From a delta proteobacterium NaphS2 (GTDB lineage Bacteria; Desulfobacterota; DSM-4660; Desulfatiglandales; Desulfatiglandaceae), in contig ADZZ01000232.1 of the NCBI GenBank assembly GCA_000179315.1, positions 1 through 53,978 on the forward strand: a stretch of 53,978 bases of DNA. The letters are read 5' to 3'. Both the position numbers and the translations under genes were made by a program. A model generated the notes under the pieces. That model saw nothing but the letters and a program-made list of their open reading frames with translations. It was not told the origin of the DNA and made no database searches. Positions 1 through 7,958 of the stretch are shown in pieces. Each line of letters starts with the position of its first letter. Within the stretch, counting starts at the first letter, position 1.

Positions 1-949
1 AAAGGACATTGATCAATGACGGCAGCAATGCTTTTCCTCTCCGGTGTACGTTATGGACAAACTCAAAAAAACTCAGATAAAGTGGTAAGTTTTCTTGAGA
101 CACGCCGCGATGTGGTCGCAGCCAAGATCGTAGAAGCGACCAAAAGCCCTCAATTGTATTGACATGAACTTCACAGAAGCCATCGCCGTCTTCATCTCTG
201 GCATATTCTCCCTTACCATGACAAACAGTCTTATGGGTATAGCCCCAGTCAGTGAGATGATTGTAAATGCTGTACTCATCTGTATTCACCAAGGTTCCTG
301 GTGTTATAACAGACCGCAAAATCGGTTCGATGGTTTTTTGTTTAACGTCTGGAAGCATAAAAATGGCGACATCCCCGGAACGTTCAATGATTCCGAGGAC
401 AGGAGGTTTTTCTTTTTCAAGAGTTCCTCGGCCCGGAGCACCCTTGAGCGCTCTGCACCGTGGTGCTCGCCCTTTCTGACGAACTTTTTCCGGATGCCCT
501 TTATGCCCTGCAATTACGTATACTTCGTCGCACTCTACTACCCCACTGACTTTACATCCCGGCTTCCTTGCAGCGATTTCGCTCCGAAGCAAAATAGTCA
601 TCCTGTGGGCGACATCCGGATTAAGGTCCAGCTCCGCGGCGATTTGCCTGTTGGATAGGTTTAGTCCCATGAGGTATAACATGACGATCCATACTCTGAT
701 GGGATGGTGTTTTCTTGCCAGAATGGTACCCGTAAAATCGTTGAAACGGCAACCGCAGTTATTGCATTTATAGTTCCGACAAAGCGGAGCATTACGTTTG
801 TGACCGTTCTTTTTGACCCGGTTTGAGGTACATTTTGGACAACAAATACCACATGGCCACTTCTTTTCTCTGAAGAATTCGTAGCACTTAGCGGGGTCGA
901 TGAGTTCAAGGATTCCAATCTCCGGATTTGTAGACGATTTTGTGGTCAT
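1..949 (-). CDS. IS1595-family (ISXO2-like) transposase, 3' end off the window
   Basis: An open frame of 316 codons runs from an ATG at 949 to the left window edge without a stop. The N-terminal third carries a zinc ribbon (CGICCPKC near residues 33-40, then CNNC near 62-65). The catalytic part has ECDEVYV, then VNTDEYS, then VNTIEGFWSLL, which matches the DDE/N core of IS1595-type transposases. The reading frame is uninterrupted, so the enzyme may be functional. It sits about 90 bases from the end of the IS21 istA gene on the same strand and appears to have landed where the rest of the IS21 element should be. The distal end and terminal repeats cannot be checked in this window. Confidence 0.85.
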   Translation of the reverse strand, partial: MTTKSSTNPEIGILELIDPAKCYEFFREKKWPCGICCPKCTSNRVKKNGHKRNAPLCRNYKCNNCGCRFNDFTGTILARKHHPIRVWIVMLYLMGLNLSNRQIAAELDLNPDVAHRMTILLRSEIAARKPGCKVSGVVECDEVYVIAGHKGHPEKVRQKGRAPRCRALKGAPGRGTLEKEKPPVLGIIERSGDVAIFMLPDVKQKTIEPILRSVITPGTLVNTDEYSIYNHLTDWGYTHKTVCHGKGEYARDEDGDGFCEVHVNTIEGFWSLLRSWLRPHRGVSQENLPLYLSFFEFVHNVHRRGKALLPSLINVL

Positions 950-1038
950 GGCTATCTGCATATTTAAGTGGACAGAAAGCCATCTTATTTATACCAAATC
1001 TGAAGAAATTCCCAGCGAAAATGACTTTTTCAATCAAA

Positions 1039-3036
1039 TTATTTACAGCACGGGAAATCGTCGTATGAGCCATCGATTTTAATGGCTGGATTTGTACCTG
1101 TGTTTGCGGCTTTCTCTTTCTGTTTGACCAAACTTTTCGGATGATTTGCCGTCGCAATCCCTTCTTTAACCATCCACCGGGCCACCTCGGACATGGTCAT
1201 TTCCCGGCCTTTTTGGAGCAGCATCTCCCGGCAGAACTGCATGATGCCACCCCCTTTGCCGCTACTGAAGTCCTTGAAAATGTTCTCCGACAAACTGACA
1301 TGCATTGAGGCCTTCTCTTCATGGGTAAAGGGCGATTTGATCCATATTTCATCGTCCCGGCGGCTCCTTTTAGGATCCACCTCAAGGTCAAAAACCCTTA
1401 TCACCTCCAGCCAGCTGGCCTGTTCCCAAACCTGAGACAGTTTTACCCGAGATTCGGTAACAATCGGTCGGGATGATCCTCCAGCAGCATGTTGATTCCA
1501 GAAAGCCGCATAGTCTTCTCCCGGCCGAATCAGGGGATGGTTCTGGGTGAGTTGTTCCGTCTTTTTTTCATCGTCTGCCATGCGCTCCACCATACGCCGC
1601 AATGCCTTGGAGCTTTTCAATCCGTTTGCCTTTGCCAGTTCGGCGGCTTTTTCCACATACCTTGCCGGGTAGTGCCGGACCAGATTGATCAGGCCATACA
1701 TCCGGCGCTGGCCGCTTCGGCCTTCTTCGGTAAACCACGTTTCACACAATGAGAATGTATGGGGTCCAATGGCTTCGGCCCGTGCCAGCAACCTGTCCGT
1801 TTGCCGGGAGGGATTAAAAATTCGGTCCCGCGGTTCCATCAAAAGGGACCCCGGCATACGACCCTTTGGATGGCGGCGAATCACTTCCATCCGTTGAGGG
1901 TCCAGGATTTCGATCTCTTTGTCATAGACCCTTACCACCACCTGACTGTAAAGGGGCGCCGGATTGGCGGCGTAGTAACAATTGTCCAACTGGATGGTGC
2001 CGTCATCGTAAACCGTCCGGATTTCCTGTCGAAAATACACAAACGGCGACAAGGGCAAAGGCAGAAGGCAGGGTTTTTCCTCCTGGAACATTTCTTCAAC
2101 CTGTCTTTTGGCCCGGCCATGAATGCGAGGCGCCGCCCAGCGCTTTTCCCAATGCATGAGCCAATCATTCTGAGCGTCAATACAATCGAATTTCCGGCCC
2201 TTCAGGGCGGTATTCTGTGTGTACTTAACCCCGTTTTCCACCGTCCCTTTTCGGTTCGGATCCTTCACCCTTGCCGGGTCTGCCGCAACGTCGTAATGAG
2301 ACAACATCGCGGCATATAACGTATTAAGCTCGGGATCATAAATATCAGGCTTGATCACGCCTTCCTTAAGGTTATCCAAGGCTACATATCCCGGGCATCC
2401 GCCAAAATACCGGAATGCTTCCTCATGCAGCCTGCACCATGTTTCCTTGCTCGATTTCCACACCACTTTCCGGAAGGCCCGCCCGGAATATTTCAACACC
2501 ATGACAAACAAGCGAGGCCGGCGATGTTTTCCGCTGTCATGAAGCGTCGGCGCTCCTGTTCCATAGTCAACCTGGGCCTCTTCTCCGGGAAGAAATTCAA
2601 GTCGGTCAAACTGACGCGGGTCCTTTTTTTTGAGTCTTCGAACGAACCGCTTTACGCTGTTGTATTGATGCGTGAATGCGAACAGTTCCACCAGGTCCTG
2701 GTAGATGGCCATGGCGTTTCGACCCAGCCTCAGTTGTTCTTCAATCCACTTTCGATGCGGTTCGCAGGCCGAACCATTCTTCGGAGGGTTCTCCAAAGCC
2801 GGTGGCCGGGGTGGGGGATTTTGAACAGGAAGAACCGAAGACCCGGTGTCCACCCCTTCTAAAGTGGGGTAGATTGAAGACTCAGTTTCTTCAAAAATTG
2901 CCCGATGATGCAGCTGAGCATATCTCCGGATGGTTTTTCGGTTGATCCCGGTCTTCCGGTTGATCTCGCGTTGACTGAGTCCCTTTTCCAGTAATGTTAT
3001 GACTGTTGCTTTCAAATTCGGCTTCAAAACGTTCAT
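1039..3036 (-). CDS. istA: IS21-family transposase IstA with C-terminal CHC2-like domain
   Basis: The product has about 665 residues, longer than usual for IstA (roughly 350-520). An N-terminal helix-turn-helix (GLSQREINRKTGINRKTIRRYA) precedes an IS21-type integrase core with QVDYGTGAP, ALDNLKEGV and a GTVENGVKYTQ region. After about residue 530 comes an extra domain (SPFTHEEKAS, then FKDFSSGKGGGIMQFC) resembling the DnaG CHC2 zinc finger, but the zinc-binding Cys/His positions are replaced by Ser, Thr and Asp. No istB follows: 90 bases downstream is an IS1595 transposase. The ATG at 3036 was chosen because GGAAGG lies just upstream; an in-frame ATG at 3051 is the alternative. The last dozen residues may be read from foreign sequence past the original end. 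Confidence 0.82.
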   Translation of the reverse strand: MNVLKPNLKATVITLLEKGLSQREINRKTGINRKTIRRYAQLHHRAIFEETESSIYPTLEGVDTGSSVLPVQNPPPRPPALENPPKNGSACEPHRKWIEEQLRLGRNAMAIYQDLVELFAFTHQYNSVKRFVRRLKKKDPRQFDRLEFLPGEEAQVDYGTGAPTLHDSGKHRRPRLFVMVLKYSGRAFRKVVWKSSKETWCRLHEEAFRYFGGCPGYVALDNLKEGVIKPDIYDPELNTLYAAMLSHYDVAADPARVKDPNRKGTVENGVKYTQNTALKGRKFDCIDAQNDWLMHWEKRWAAPRIHGRAKRQVEEMFQEEKPCLLPLPLSPFVYFRQEIRTVYDDGTIQLDNCYYAANPAPLYSQVVVRVYDKEIEILDPQRMEVIRRHPKGRMPGSLLMEPRDRIFNPSRQTDRLLARAEAIGPHTFSLCETWFTEEGRSGQRRMYGLINLVRHYPARYVEKAAELAKANGLKSSKALRRMVERMADDEKKTEQLTQNHPLIRPGEDYAAFWNQHAAGGSSRPIVTESRVKLSQVWEQASWLEVIRVFDLEVDPKRSRRDDEIWIKSPFTHEEKASMHVSLSENIFKDFSSGKGGGIMQFCREMLLQKGREMTMSEVARWMVKEGIATANHPKSLVKQKEKAANTGTNPAIKIDGSYDDFPCCK

Positions 3037-3129
3037 CCTTCCTTCCCCCATTCGTGGATTTCACAAATGGGAGTAGTTACGTTCTGTCGCCTTTTTCAGC
3101 AATCTCTACTGGAAAATCAGACTGGCTGG

Positions 3130-3175
3130 GTGGGGGATTTTGAGGTGGCCACAAGTGGGGGATTTTGGGTGGCCA
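3130..3175 (-). repeat. IS21 terminal repeat pair
   Basis: Two tandem copies of gtgggggatttt followed by g(a)ggtggcca lie at 3130-3151 and 3155-3175, upstream of istA. Multiple short terminal repeats with a GGCCAC...CCCCAC character are typical of IS21 ends. A third partial copy (gtgggggatttt, 2811-2822) falls inside istA. The element end sits at about 3181, where the sequence switches abruptly to the ISAzo13 copy. Confidence 0.7.
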
Positions 3176-3883
3176 TCAGGGATATACACCATATGGGTTA
3201 ACCTTGCCCAAATTTTTGTCAGCAAAATCGTGTACTCGGACAGAATCCGGTTGTCCTTTTGGTTGCCATTCCCGGCCTGCGTTTTTAAAATCTCCAACAA
3301 GCTCCTTTTTCTTGGTGTCAACAGAAATAACCGGTTGGTTATTCTCCTGAAATACTTTTACCTGGTTGTAAATATAGCGAAACTGGGCATCGCGGTCCGG
3401 ATGACGGGAACCTTCACGAACCTTGCGGTTCGCTTGGAGACTGTAACCCAAATCGGCCAACAGTTCCGATACCTTTTGCCGACCGATTTTGTGCCCCATA
3501 ACCTGCAAAGCTCTCGACAGCTGCCTCGTGCTTTTGCATGTCCAGCGCAGTGGCGATTCGGGATCGCCTCGGGTGGTTGGTTCAACCATCCCTTCCAAGT
3601 CACGAAGGATGATCGGGTTGACCTTGGTAATAGGTTTTCGACCACCCCCTCTGGCCCGTGTTCGATTGGTAGCAGGCTTTGCAGCATTTGACGGTTCAAT
3701 TTCTTTGAGGCCCTGATAAATAGTTGTTCTTGAAAGGCCTGTAGCCTTGGAAACAGCTGATATACCACCACGACCAAGAGATTTTGCCTCTGCGGCAGCC
3801 CACAGGCGACGGCCTTTTTCATCAAGAATTGGAAGGAGCGTATTAAACTTTTCATTCACTATCGGTTCGATTTTATTTTCCAT
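3176..3883 (-). pseudogene. truncated ISAzo13-family transposase (N-terminal 58%)
   Basis: The first 233 residues are identical to the complete 407-residue transposase at 37521-38744, and the frame then ends two codons into the IS21 terminus. It contains the N-terminal helix-turn-helix region (ISAVSKATGLSRTTIYQGLKE) and the start of the catalytic region (VISVDTKKKELVGDFKNAG), but lacks the distal acidic residues. The start ATG at 3883 matches the intact copy. The loss was caused by insertion or recombination at the IS21 end, so this copy is inactive. Confidence 0.88.
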
Positions 3884-3940
3884 AAATTACCGATAGCATA
3901 ATGACGCTATTTGTTCAAGTTATTTATGGACAGATTCTTA
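3182..3940 (-). mobile_element. ISAzo13-family element, right part only
   Basis: These 759 bases match 38043-38801 with no difference that I can see by eye, at a constant offset of 34861. The end at 3940 coincides with the outer end of the terminal inverted repeat of the complete copy (gttatttatggacagattct). The other 536 bases of the element are missing and replaced by the IS21 end. Such sequence identity means recent transposition, and it also provides a 759-bp homology for recombination or misassembly. Confidence 0.88.
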
Positions 3941-4260
3941 ATCTCGGGGATTGCTCCCGTCGATCCAAGGACTTGCTACCCGGTGGCTGGCCAGCCTTCC
4001 GCCGGCGCTGTCTCCCCCCAGAGCGATGCGGCCGGCATCAGATCCAGGGAGCTCGCCTTTTCAGCCACCCATCGGGTGGCCGCCAAGCAATCGTATACAG
4101 CCACCGGGAACTTGTGCTCCGGGGCCAGACGGTAATCCACCGAGGCCACGCAGGCCCGGCAGGGGCCGTCATGGGTGTCCAGGTTTCCCACCACCCAGCC
4201 GCCGTGGAACCACATCAAAATAGGCAGGTCGGGTTCGTCACTCGGGTAGTTATGTAGGGG
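3941..4260 (-). pseudogene. alpha/beta hydrolase (hormone-sensitive-lipase type) remnant
   Basis: The minus strand encodes [30 protein letters not shown] and [14 protein letters not shown], the oxyanion-hole (HGGGW) and following region of HSL-family esterases. One Gly of HGGG is missing. The nucleophile motif [12 protein letters not shown] is present at about 3980-4012 but in a neighbouring frame, so a frameshift separates it from the upstream part. The 3' half is cut off exactly at the ISAzo13 boundary at 3940, and the 5' part ends at an in-frame stop near 4275. This is an esterase gene killed by IS insertion and then eroded. The stretch from 4261 to 4446 holds nothing I recognise. Confidence 0.8.
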
Positions 4261-4446
4261 TGGAATTTGATTTCAGACAATTTGCTCCTTCCAGGCCTCG
4301 CGATTCGCCATTTATCTGCCGGTATCACCCAGGCTATTGAGATATTGCTCCACTTTTAGTGCGGCTTCGTATCCTCAGGAACTTCTGAAAAATGTTAAAG
4401 CGCACCTTGTCGGAATGAACCGTCTGATCCGGCGGTATAAAAGGAA

Positions 4447-5208
4447 TCAAGGGGCTTCTAAAAACTCAATGGATATATTCTCTTCTTCTGCCTCGGATAA
4501 GGTGTAATGGCCGCGTCTTGACAGGGTGATGCCCTTGTCTTTTGCAGCCCGAAGCAATGTTTCCATAAACCGTTGTTCTGCCTGCGCTTCACAGTCTTTG
4601 TTGAAAAATATATCCACGTTTCTGCCGATCTCCGTGAATCTGTAGATGAAGATATTGTGAGACACAAATACAAGATCGTCATATGCATAGGTGACTTCGA
4701 GCCCGGCAGCATTCGTTATTTCCATCATTAGGGACAGGGGTTTTTCAGGAATTGCGGGTGCCTGATCATCACAACGCGCATTTTTGTCCGGCCTTGGACG
4801 GATGGTCAGATCGTCTTTCTGCAGTTTCTCCACGACTGCCTCATTGCCTTCTGATGGCTGGAGGCCAATCCATGCATGAATGGCGTTTTTGTCAAACCCC
4901 TGCATCCGTTTGTCGTCCACACGGAGTAACGGTCGTCTTATGAGTATGGGATCTTTTACCATTAATGCGAGGGCGTCTTCCACGCCGAATGATTCGGGCA
5001 CTATCTCTCCGGATTTCACCCGGGGTGCGGTTTTGTTGAACCATTCGGTTACGGGTCTGTCACCAAAATAGGGGAGCAACTCATCCGGACTCCATTCGGC
5101 TTCCAATATGTTTTTTGAGATTACATCATGACCGGCGGCAATAAGCCATTTTTTTTGTTTCGCGTTGTTAATGCAGCCGGGTTTTTCGTAGAAGATTACC
5201 TGTGCCAA
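4447..5208 (-). CDS. ArsC/nitrogenase-associated-like protein with C-terminal extension
   Basis: Residues 1 to about 130 form an ArsC/Spx-like thioredoxin fold. FYEKPGCINNAKQKKWL carries the single N-terminal Cys and is typical of the branch called nitrogenase-associated protein; PILIRRPLLRVDDKRMQGF is the conserved second half. Residues from about 150 to 253 form an extra C-terminal region that I cannot assign. The start is TTG at 5208, supported by a GGAGG six bases upstream. The gene follows a small conserved-looking gene by 14 bases, so the two are probably co-transcribed. No nitrogenase or arsenic genes are nearby, so the substrate is unknown; a glutathione- or thioredoxin-linked reductase or adaptor role is inferred from the fold only. 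Confidence 0.75.
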   Translation of the reverse strand: MAQVIFYEKPGCINNAKQKKWLIAAGHDVISKNILEAEWSPDELLPYFGDRPVTEWFNKTAPRVKSGEIVPESFGVEDALALMVKDPILIRRPLLRVDDKRMQGFDKNAIHAWIGLQPSEGNEAVVEKLQKDDLTIRPRPDKNARCDDQAPAIPEKPLSLMMEITNAAGLEVTYAYDDLVFVSHNIFIYRFTEIGRNVDIFFNKDCEAQAEQRFMETLLRAAKDKGITLSRRGHYTLSEAEEENISIEFLEAP

Positions 5209-5222
5209 AAGAGCCTCCGTTC

Positions 5223-5471
5223 TTATCCTGCCGTATTTGCGGTGGTCCTCACAGATGCAATGTTCTCCCAGTCATAATACGTGTTGATTGTCTTGTCTTT
5301 TTCCGTTTCCGTAATGCGTACAAACTCTTCACCAAGAAAAAAAGTTGCAGCGGTATAGACTTTGCCTTCGTTTATCTGGCATTGGATATCTTTTCTCAGT
5401 TTTCGTGACAAGGTACCATGAACCGGCATGGAGGCATATTCAAAAATTTTTTCCAGCGTTGTCTTTTTCAT
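5223..5471 (-). CDS. small protein of unknown function
   Basis: This 82-residue protein has no family I recognise. It begins MKKTTLEKIFEYAS and has a central stretch rich in beta-prone residues (KVYTAATFFLGEEFVRITETEKDKTINTYYDWENIASV). It lacks a signal peptide, membrane segment or Cys motif. The start at 5471 is supported by AAAGGAG seven bases upstream, which makes it a credible gene. It precedes the ArsC-like gene by 14 bases and is probably the first gene of that two-gene operon. Confidence 0.65.
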   Translation of the reverse strand: MKKTTLEKIFEYASMPVHGTLSRKLRKDIQCQINEGKVYTAATFFLGEEFVRITETEKDKTINTYYDWENIASVRTTANTAG

Positions 5472-5809
5472 TTTTTCTCCTTTAACAGAATGATCGTTAA
5501 TCGTTAATGTACAAATCTACGAACCGTGGTTGGCTCAAGAAAGAAATCAGCAAGTTGGATGCCAAACAATAAGCGTAATCATGGAGAATTCGATTAACAT
5601 ATCGGAATTAAGCAACATAATTTAACTTCGCATTTTTTAAGATTGTGATTTTGAGGATCGTTAAAAGATTTTTTGTTACATTTTTGCGTATTTTTACTTT
5701 TTTGTAAGTTATGGTTTTTTAGAGATGCTTGTTCAGGCACGGTTTGATTTACATCCATCCGAAGTCCATGTTATAATGTAGCGGAAAATTTGAAGAGAAG
5801 TTCGATAAA
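5472..5809. other. AT-rich divergent intergenic region
   Basis: This 338-base gap is distinctly richer in A+T than the flanking genes, especially 5580-5740 with long T and A runs. It separates the ArsC-like operon (minus) from hicBA (plus). Apart from the hicBA promoter at 5748-5777, I see no ORF or strong hairpin. The composition fits horizontally acquired or regulatory DNA. Confidence 0.5.
5748..5777 (+). promoter_or_regulatory. sigma70-type promoter of hicBA
   Basis: TTTACA (5748-5753) and TATAAT (5772-5777) are 18 bases apart, 33 bases before the hicB start. The -10 box is a perfect match to consensus. Autoregulation by the HicAB complex is usual for the family, but no clear operator repeat is visible here. 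Confidence 0.65.
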
Positions 5810-6016
5810 ATGAATCTTAAAATCATATTTCAGAAAAGCGATGAAGGCGGATACACTGCGTACGTGCCGTCACTCCCTGGCTGCATTTCAGAAGGCGATA
5901 CGAAGGAAGAAGCCATGACCAACATTAAAGAGGCTATTGCCCTTTACCTTGAGCCAGTGGAAGATGACCTGCCTATAGGCATCATTGGCGCCGAAATCAT
6001 GGAAATCGCCATATGA
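5810..6016 (+). CDS. hicB: HicB-family antitoxin
   Basis: This 68-residue protein has the HicB partial RNase-H fold: FQKSDEGGYTAYVPSLPGCISEGDTKEEAMTNIKEAI is the family hallmark. It is the short form without a C-terminal DNA-binding domain, so promoter autoregulation would need other contacts. It neutralises the HicA mRNA interferase. It precedes hicA and overlaps it by four bases (ATGA), the reverse of the hicA-hicB order best known from enterobacteria but common elsewhere. The -10 box is perfect and the Shine-Dalgarno is weak (GAAGAGAAG). Confidence 0.92.
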   Translation: MNLKIIFQKSDEGGYTAYVPSLPGCISEGDTKEEAMTNIKEAIALYLEPVEDDLPIGIIGAEIMEIAI

Positions 6017-6207
6017 CAAAGGTGCCAAGCTGCAACTATGATACGGTGGTCAAAGCTCTGAAACGGAACGGATGGGTTGTCGTAAGGCAAAAAGGAAGCC
6101 ATATCCGGTTACAGAAGCACTCTGGAGATGAAGTTCTGAAATTGACCATTCCCGCGCATAAACCGATCAAACGCTCCACTCTATCTCATATTCTTAAGTA
6201 TTCTTAA
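6013..6207 (+). CDS. hicA: HicA-family mRNA interferase toxin
   Basis: This 64-residue protein has the HicA double-stranded-RNA-binding-like fold. The catalytic His lies in RQKGSHIRLQ, and the C-terminal IPAHKPIKRSTLSHILK is conserved in the family. It cleaves mRNA when HicB is degraded. It is translationally coupled to hicB through an ATGA overlap. Both partners are full length and all hallmark residues are present, so the module looks functional. The 190 bases after it hold no recognisable gene. Confidence 0.92.
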   Translation: MTKVPSCNYDTVVKALKRNGWVVVRQKGSHIRLQKHSGDEVLKLTIPAHKPIKRSTLSHILKYS

Positions 6208-6399
6208 GCAGGCCCGATTGACTCCGAGCCAGTTCCAAAAATTGTCATGAACTTAGGCAAATCAGACCTCTTATTTCTACTGATATTGATAAAGAACTCG
6301 GCAGTCCCCGATCATCTGCGGTTTGTCCTTGTAGAAACCTGGGAGATCCCGCAAAATGAAAGACCCCGTCCGAGTCCTTCCAGAGTACGTGGTCCAGCC

Positions 6400-7944
6400 T
6401 TACCGAATTTCTGCCGATTCGACAATTTTTCCTTGGCAAAGCATTAGCCTGTGTGTAATGCAGGGCAGGATTTCATCATCATGGTGGGTGACATAGACCA
6501 GTTTTGTAGCGGTGTCTTTCCCGATCTTTTCAAGAACTCCCAAAATTTTCTGACGGTTGCCCCGGTCCAAACCGTCGCAGGGTTCATCCAGGAAGAGCAA
6601 TGCCGGTGATTTCGCCACGGCACGGGCAATGAGGGTCATTTTCCGCTGACCGTAGGAAAGGCTTCCGAAGGTGCATTCCTTCAGGTGATCGATGCTCAGC
6701 ATTTCCATCCACGCCATGGCCGTATCTTTCTGCTCTTTGCTGCATGCGCGATAAAGCCCCATGGAATCATGAAATCCGGATAAAACCACATGAAATACCG
6801 GCACATTTTTGGGATATCGGGCCTGAAATTCCGTTGAAACCATACCGATCTTCTTTTTGGTCTCCCAGATGCTGGTGCCGACCCCTCTTTTTTTGTCGAA
6901 CACAAACACATGGTTGGAATAGGCCTGTGGGTTATCACCCAGAATCAATTTGAGGACCGTGGATTTTCCTGCCCCATTCTCCCCAAGGATCAACCAGTTT
7001 TCACCCGTCTTGACCTCCCAATTAAAATCATCCAGCACAACCGTATCGCCGTAGCGCACGGTTACATGGCGCATGTCAATCAAGGTTTGGCCCTTAGGGC
7101 GTGTCGTCAATTCGGCACCGGATAACGTTTTTTTTTCCGGAAGCACCGCCATGTCATGAAGTGCAAAAGGATGGACCTTCTGCTTTCCATTTAAATTGGC
7201 TACGGAACGCAGGATCTGTTTTTTCTCTCCTGCCAGACGAATCTTTCCGTCTTCCATTTGAAGCACATGGGTAATGCCCGAGGGAAGTTCCTCAAAACGG
7301 TGGGTGATCAAAACCAGGCGCACGCCACTCAGAATAAGGTCATCGAGATTTTCCTTGAGATCGTTTCGAGAACGGCTGTCCAAGCCGTTGAACGGTTCAT
7401 CCAGAATAAGAAGCTTCGGTTTTCGTATCAAAGCACGCACAATGACGACCTTGCAGAGCTCCCCTGATGAAACGGCACAGATATCCCGGTTCAAAAGACC
7501 GCTGATCCCCAGCTTCTCCGCAAAATACAGCAGATCGTGCTCGAAATCCTTTTCCTCGCACGCGCCTTTTGGCATGCCCTGAGTAACAATATCCCTTGGG
7601 GTGGTCTTCTCATGGATTCGGCCACTGAAATCCCTGAAGCTTTCCTGCAGCAGCTCACGCTCAAAAACCTCACGAAACAGTTCCGGCGAAGCGTATCCCA
7701 CCGGCACTTTTTCCGGAATCTCACTGTTTTCCTCTGACGGCTTCACATGATGCCTGACTGAACCTCTGACCACCGGAACACCGCCGAAAAGCGCTTTGGC
7801 CAGCGTGGTCTTGCCCGACCCGTTGGGTCCTAGAATGGCCCAGTTTTCATGGGTGTTGATTTCCCAGGAGGTATTCCGCAGATATAATCTGTCGTAGAGA
7901 CGGACTGAAATTTTATCCAGGGTAATGAGTGGTTCGGCCTTCAC
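6400..7944 (-). CDS. modF: tandem ABC ATPase, ModF-like
   Basis: The 514 residues contain two ABC ATPase domains and no membrane segments. Domain 1 has Walker A GPNGSGKTT, signature SSGEL and Walker B LLILDEPF. Domain 2 has GENGAGKST, signature LSYGQ and LLFLDEPC. This layout matches ModF/PhrA, a soluble tandem ATPase linked in other bacteria to molybdate uptake genes; its precise role is not settled. A GTG start at 7944 follows the LarA-like gene by 14 bases, so it is the last gene of the 2-hydroxyacid operon. A molybdenum hydroxylase operon lies about 9 kb away, but no molybdate permease is present here. The name is by similarity only. Confidence 0.75.
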   Translation of the reverse strand: MKAEPLITLDKISVRLYDRLYLRNTSWEINTHENWAILGPNGSGKTTLAKALFGGVPVVRGSVRHHVKPSEENSEIPEKVPVGYASPELFREVFERELLQESFRDFSGRIHEKTTPRDIVTQGMPKGACEEKDFEHDLLYFAEKLGISGLLNRDICAVSSGELCKVVIVRALIRKPKLLILDEPFNGLDSRSRNDLKENLDDLILSGVRLVLITHRFEELPSGITHVLQMEDGKIRLAGEKKQILRSVANLNGKQKVHPFALHDMAVLPEKKTLSGAELTTRPKGQTLIDMRHVTVRYGDTVVLDDFNWEVKTGENWLILGENGAGKSTVLKLILGDNPQAYSNHVFVFDKKRGVGTSIWETKKKIGMVSTEFQARYPKNVPVFHVVLSGFHDSMGLYRACSKEQKDTAMAWMEMLSIDHLKECTFGSLSYGQRKMTLIARAVAKSPALLFLDEPCDGLDRGNRQKILGVLEKIGKDTATKLVYVTHHDDEILPCITHRLMLCQGKIVESAEIR

Positions 7945-7958
7945 CGTTTTTCCAATGC

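Noticed and set aside
1759-2319. Long plus-strand reading frame (186 codons) opposite istA
   Set aside because: It lies entirely antisense to a well-supported IS21 transposase, has no ribosome site and shows no family motif.
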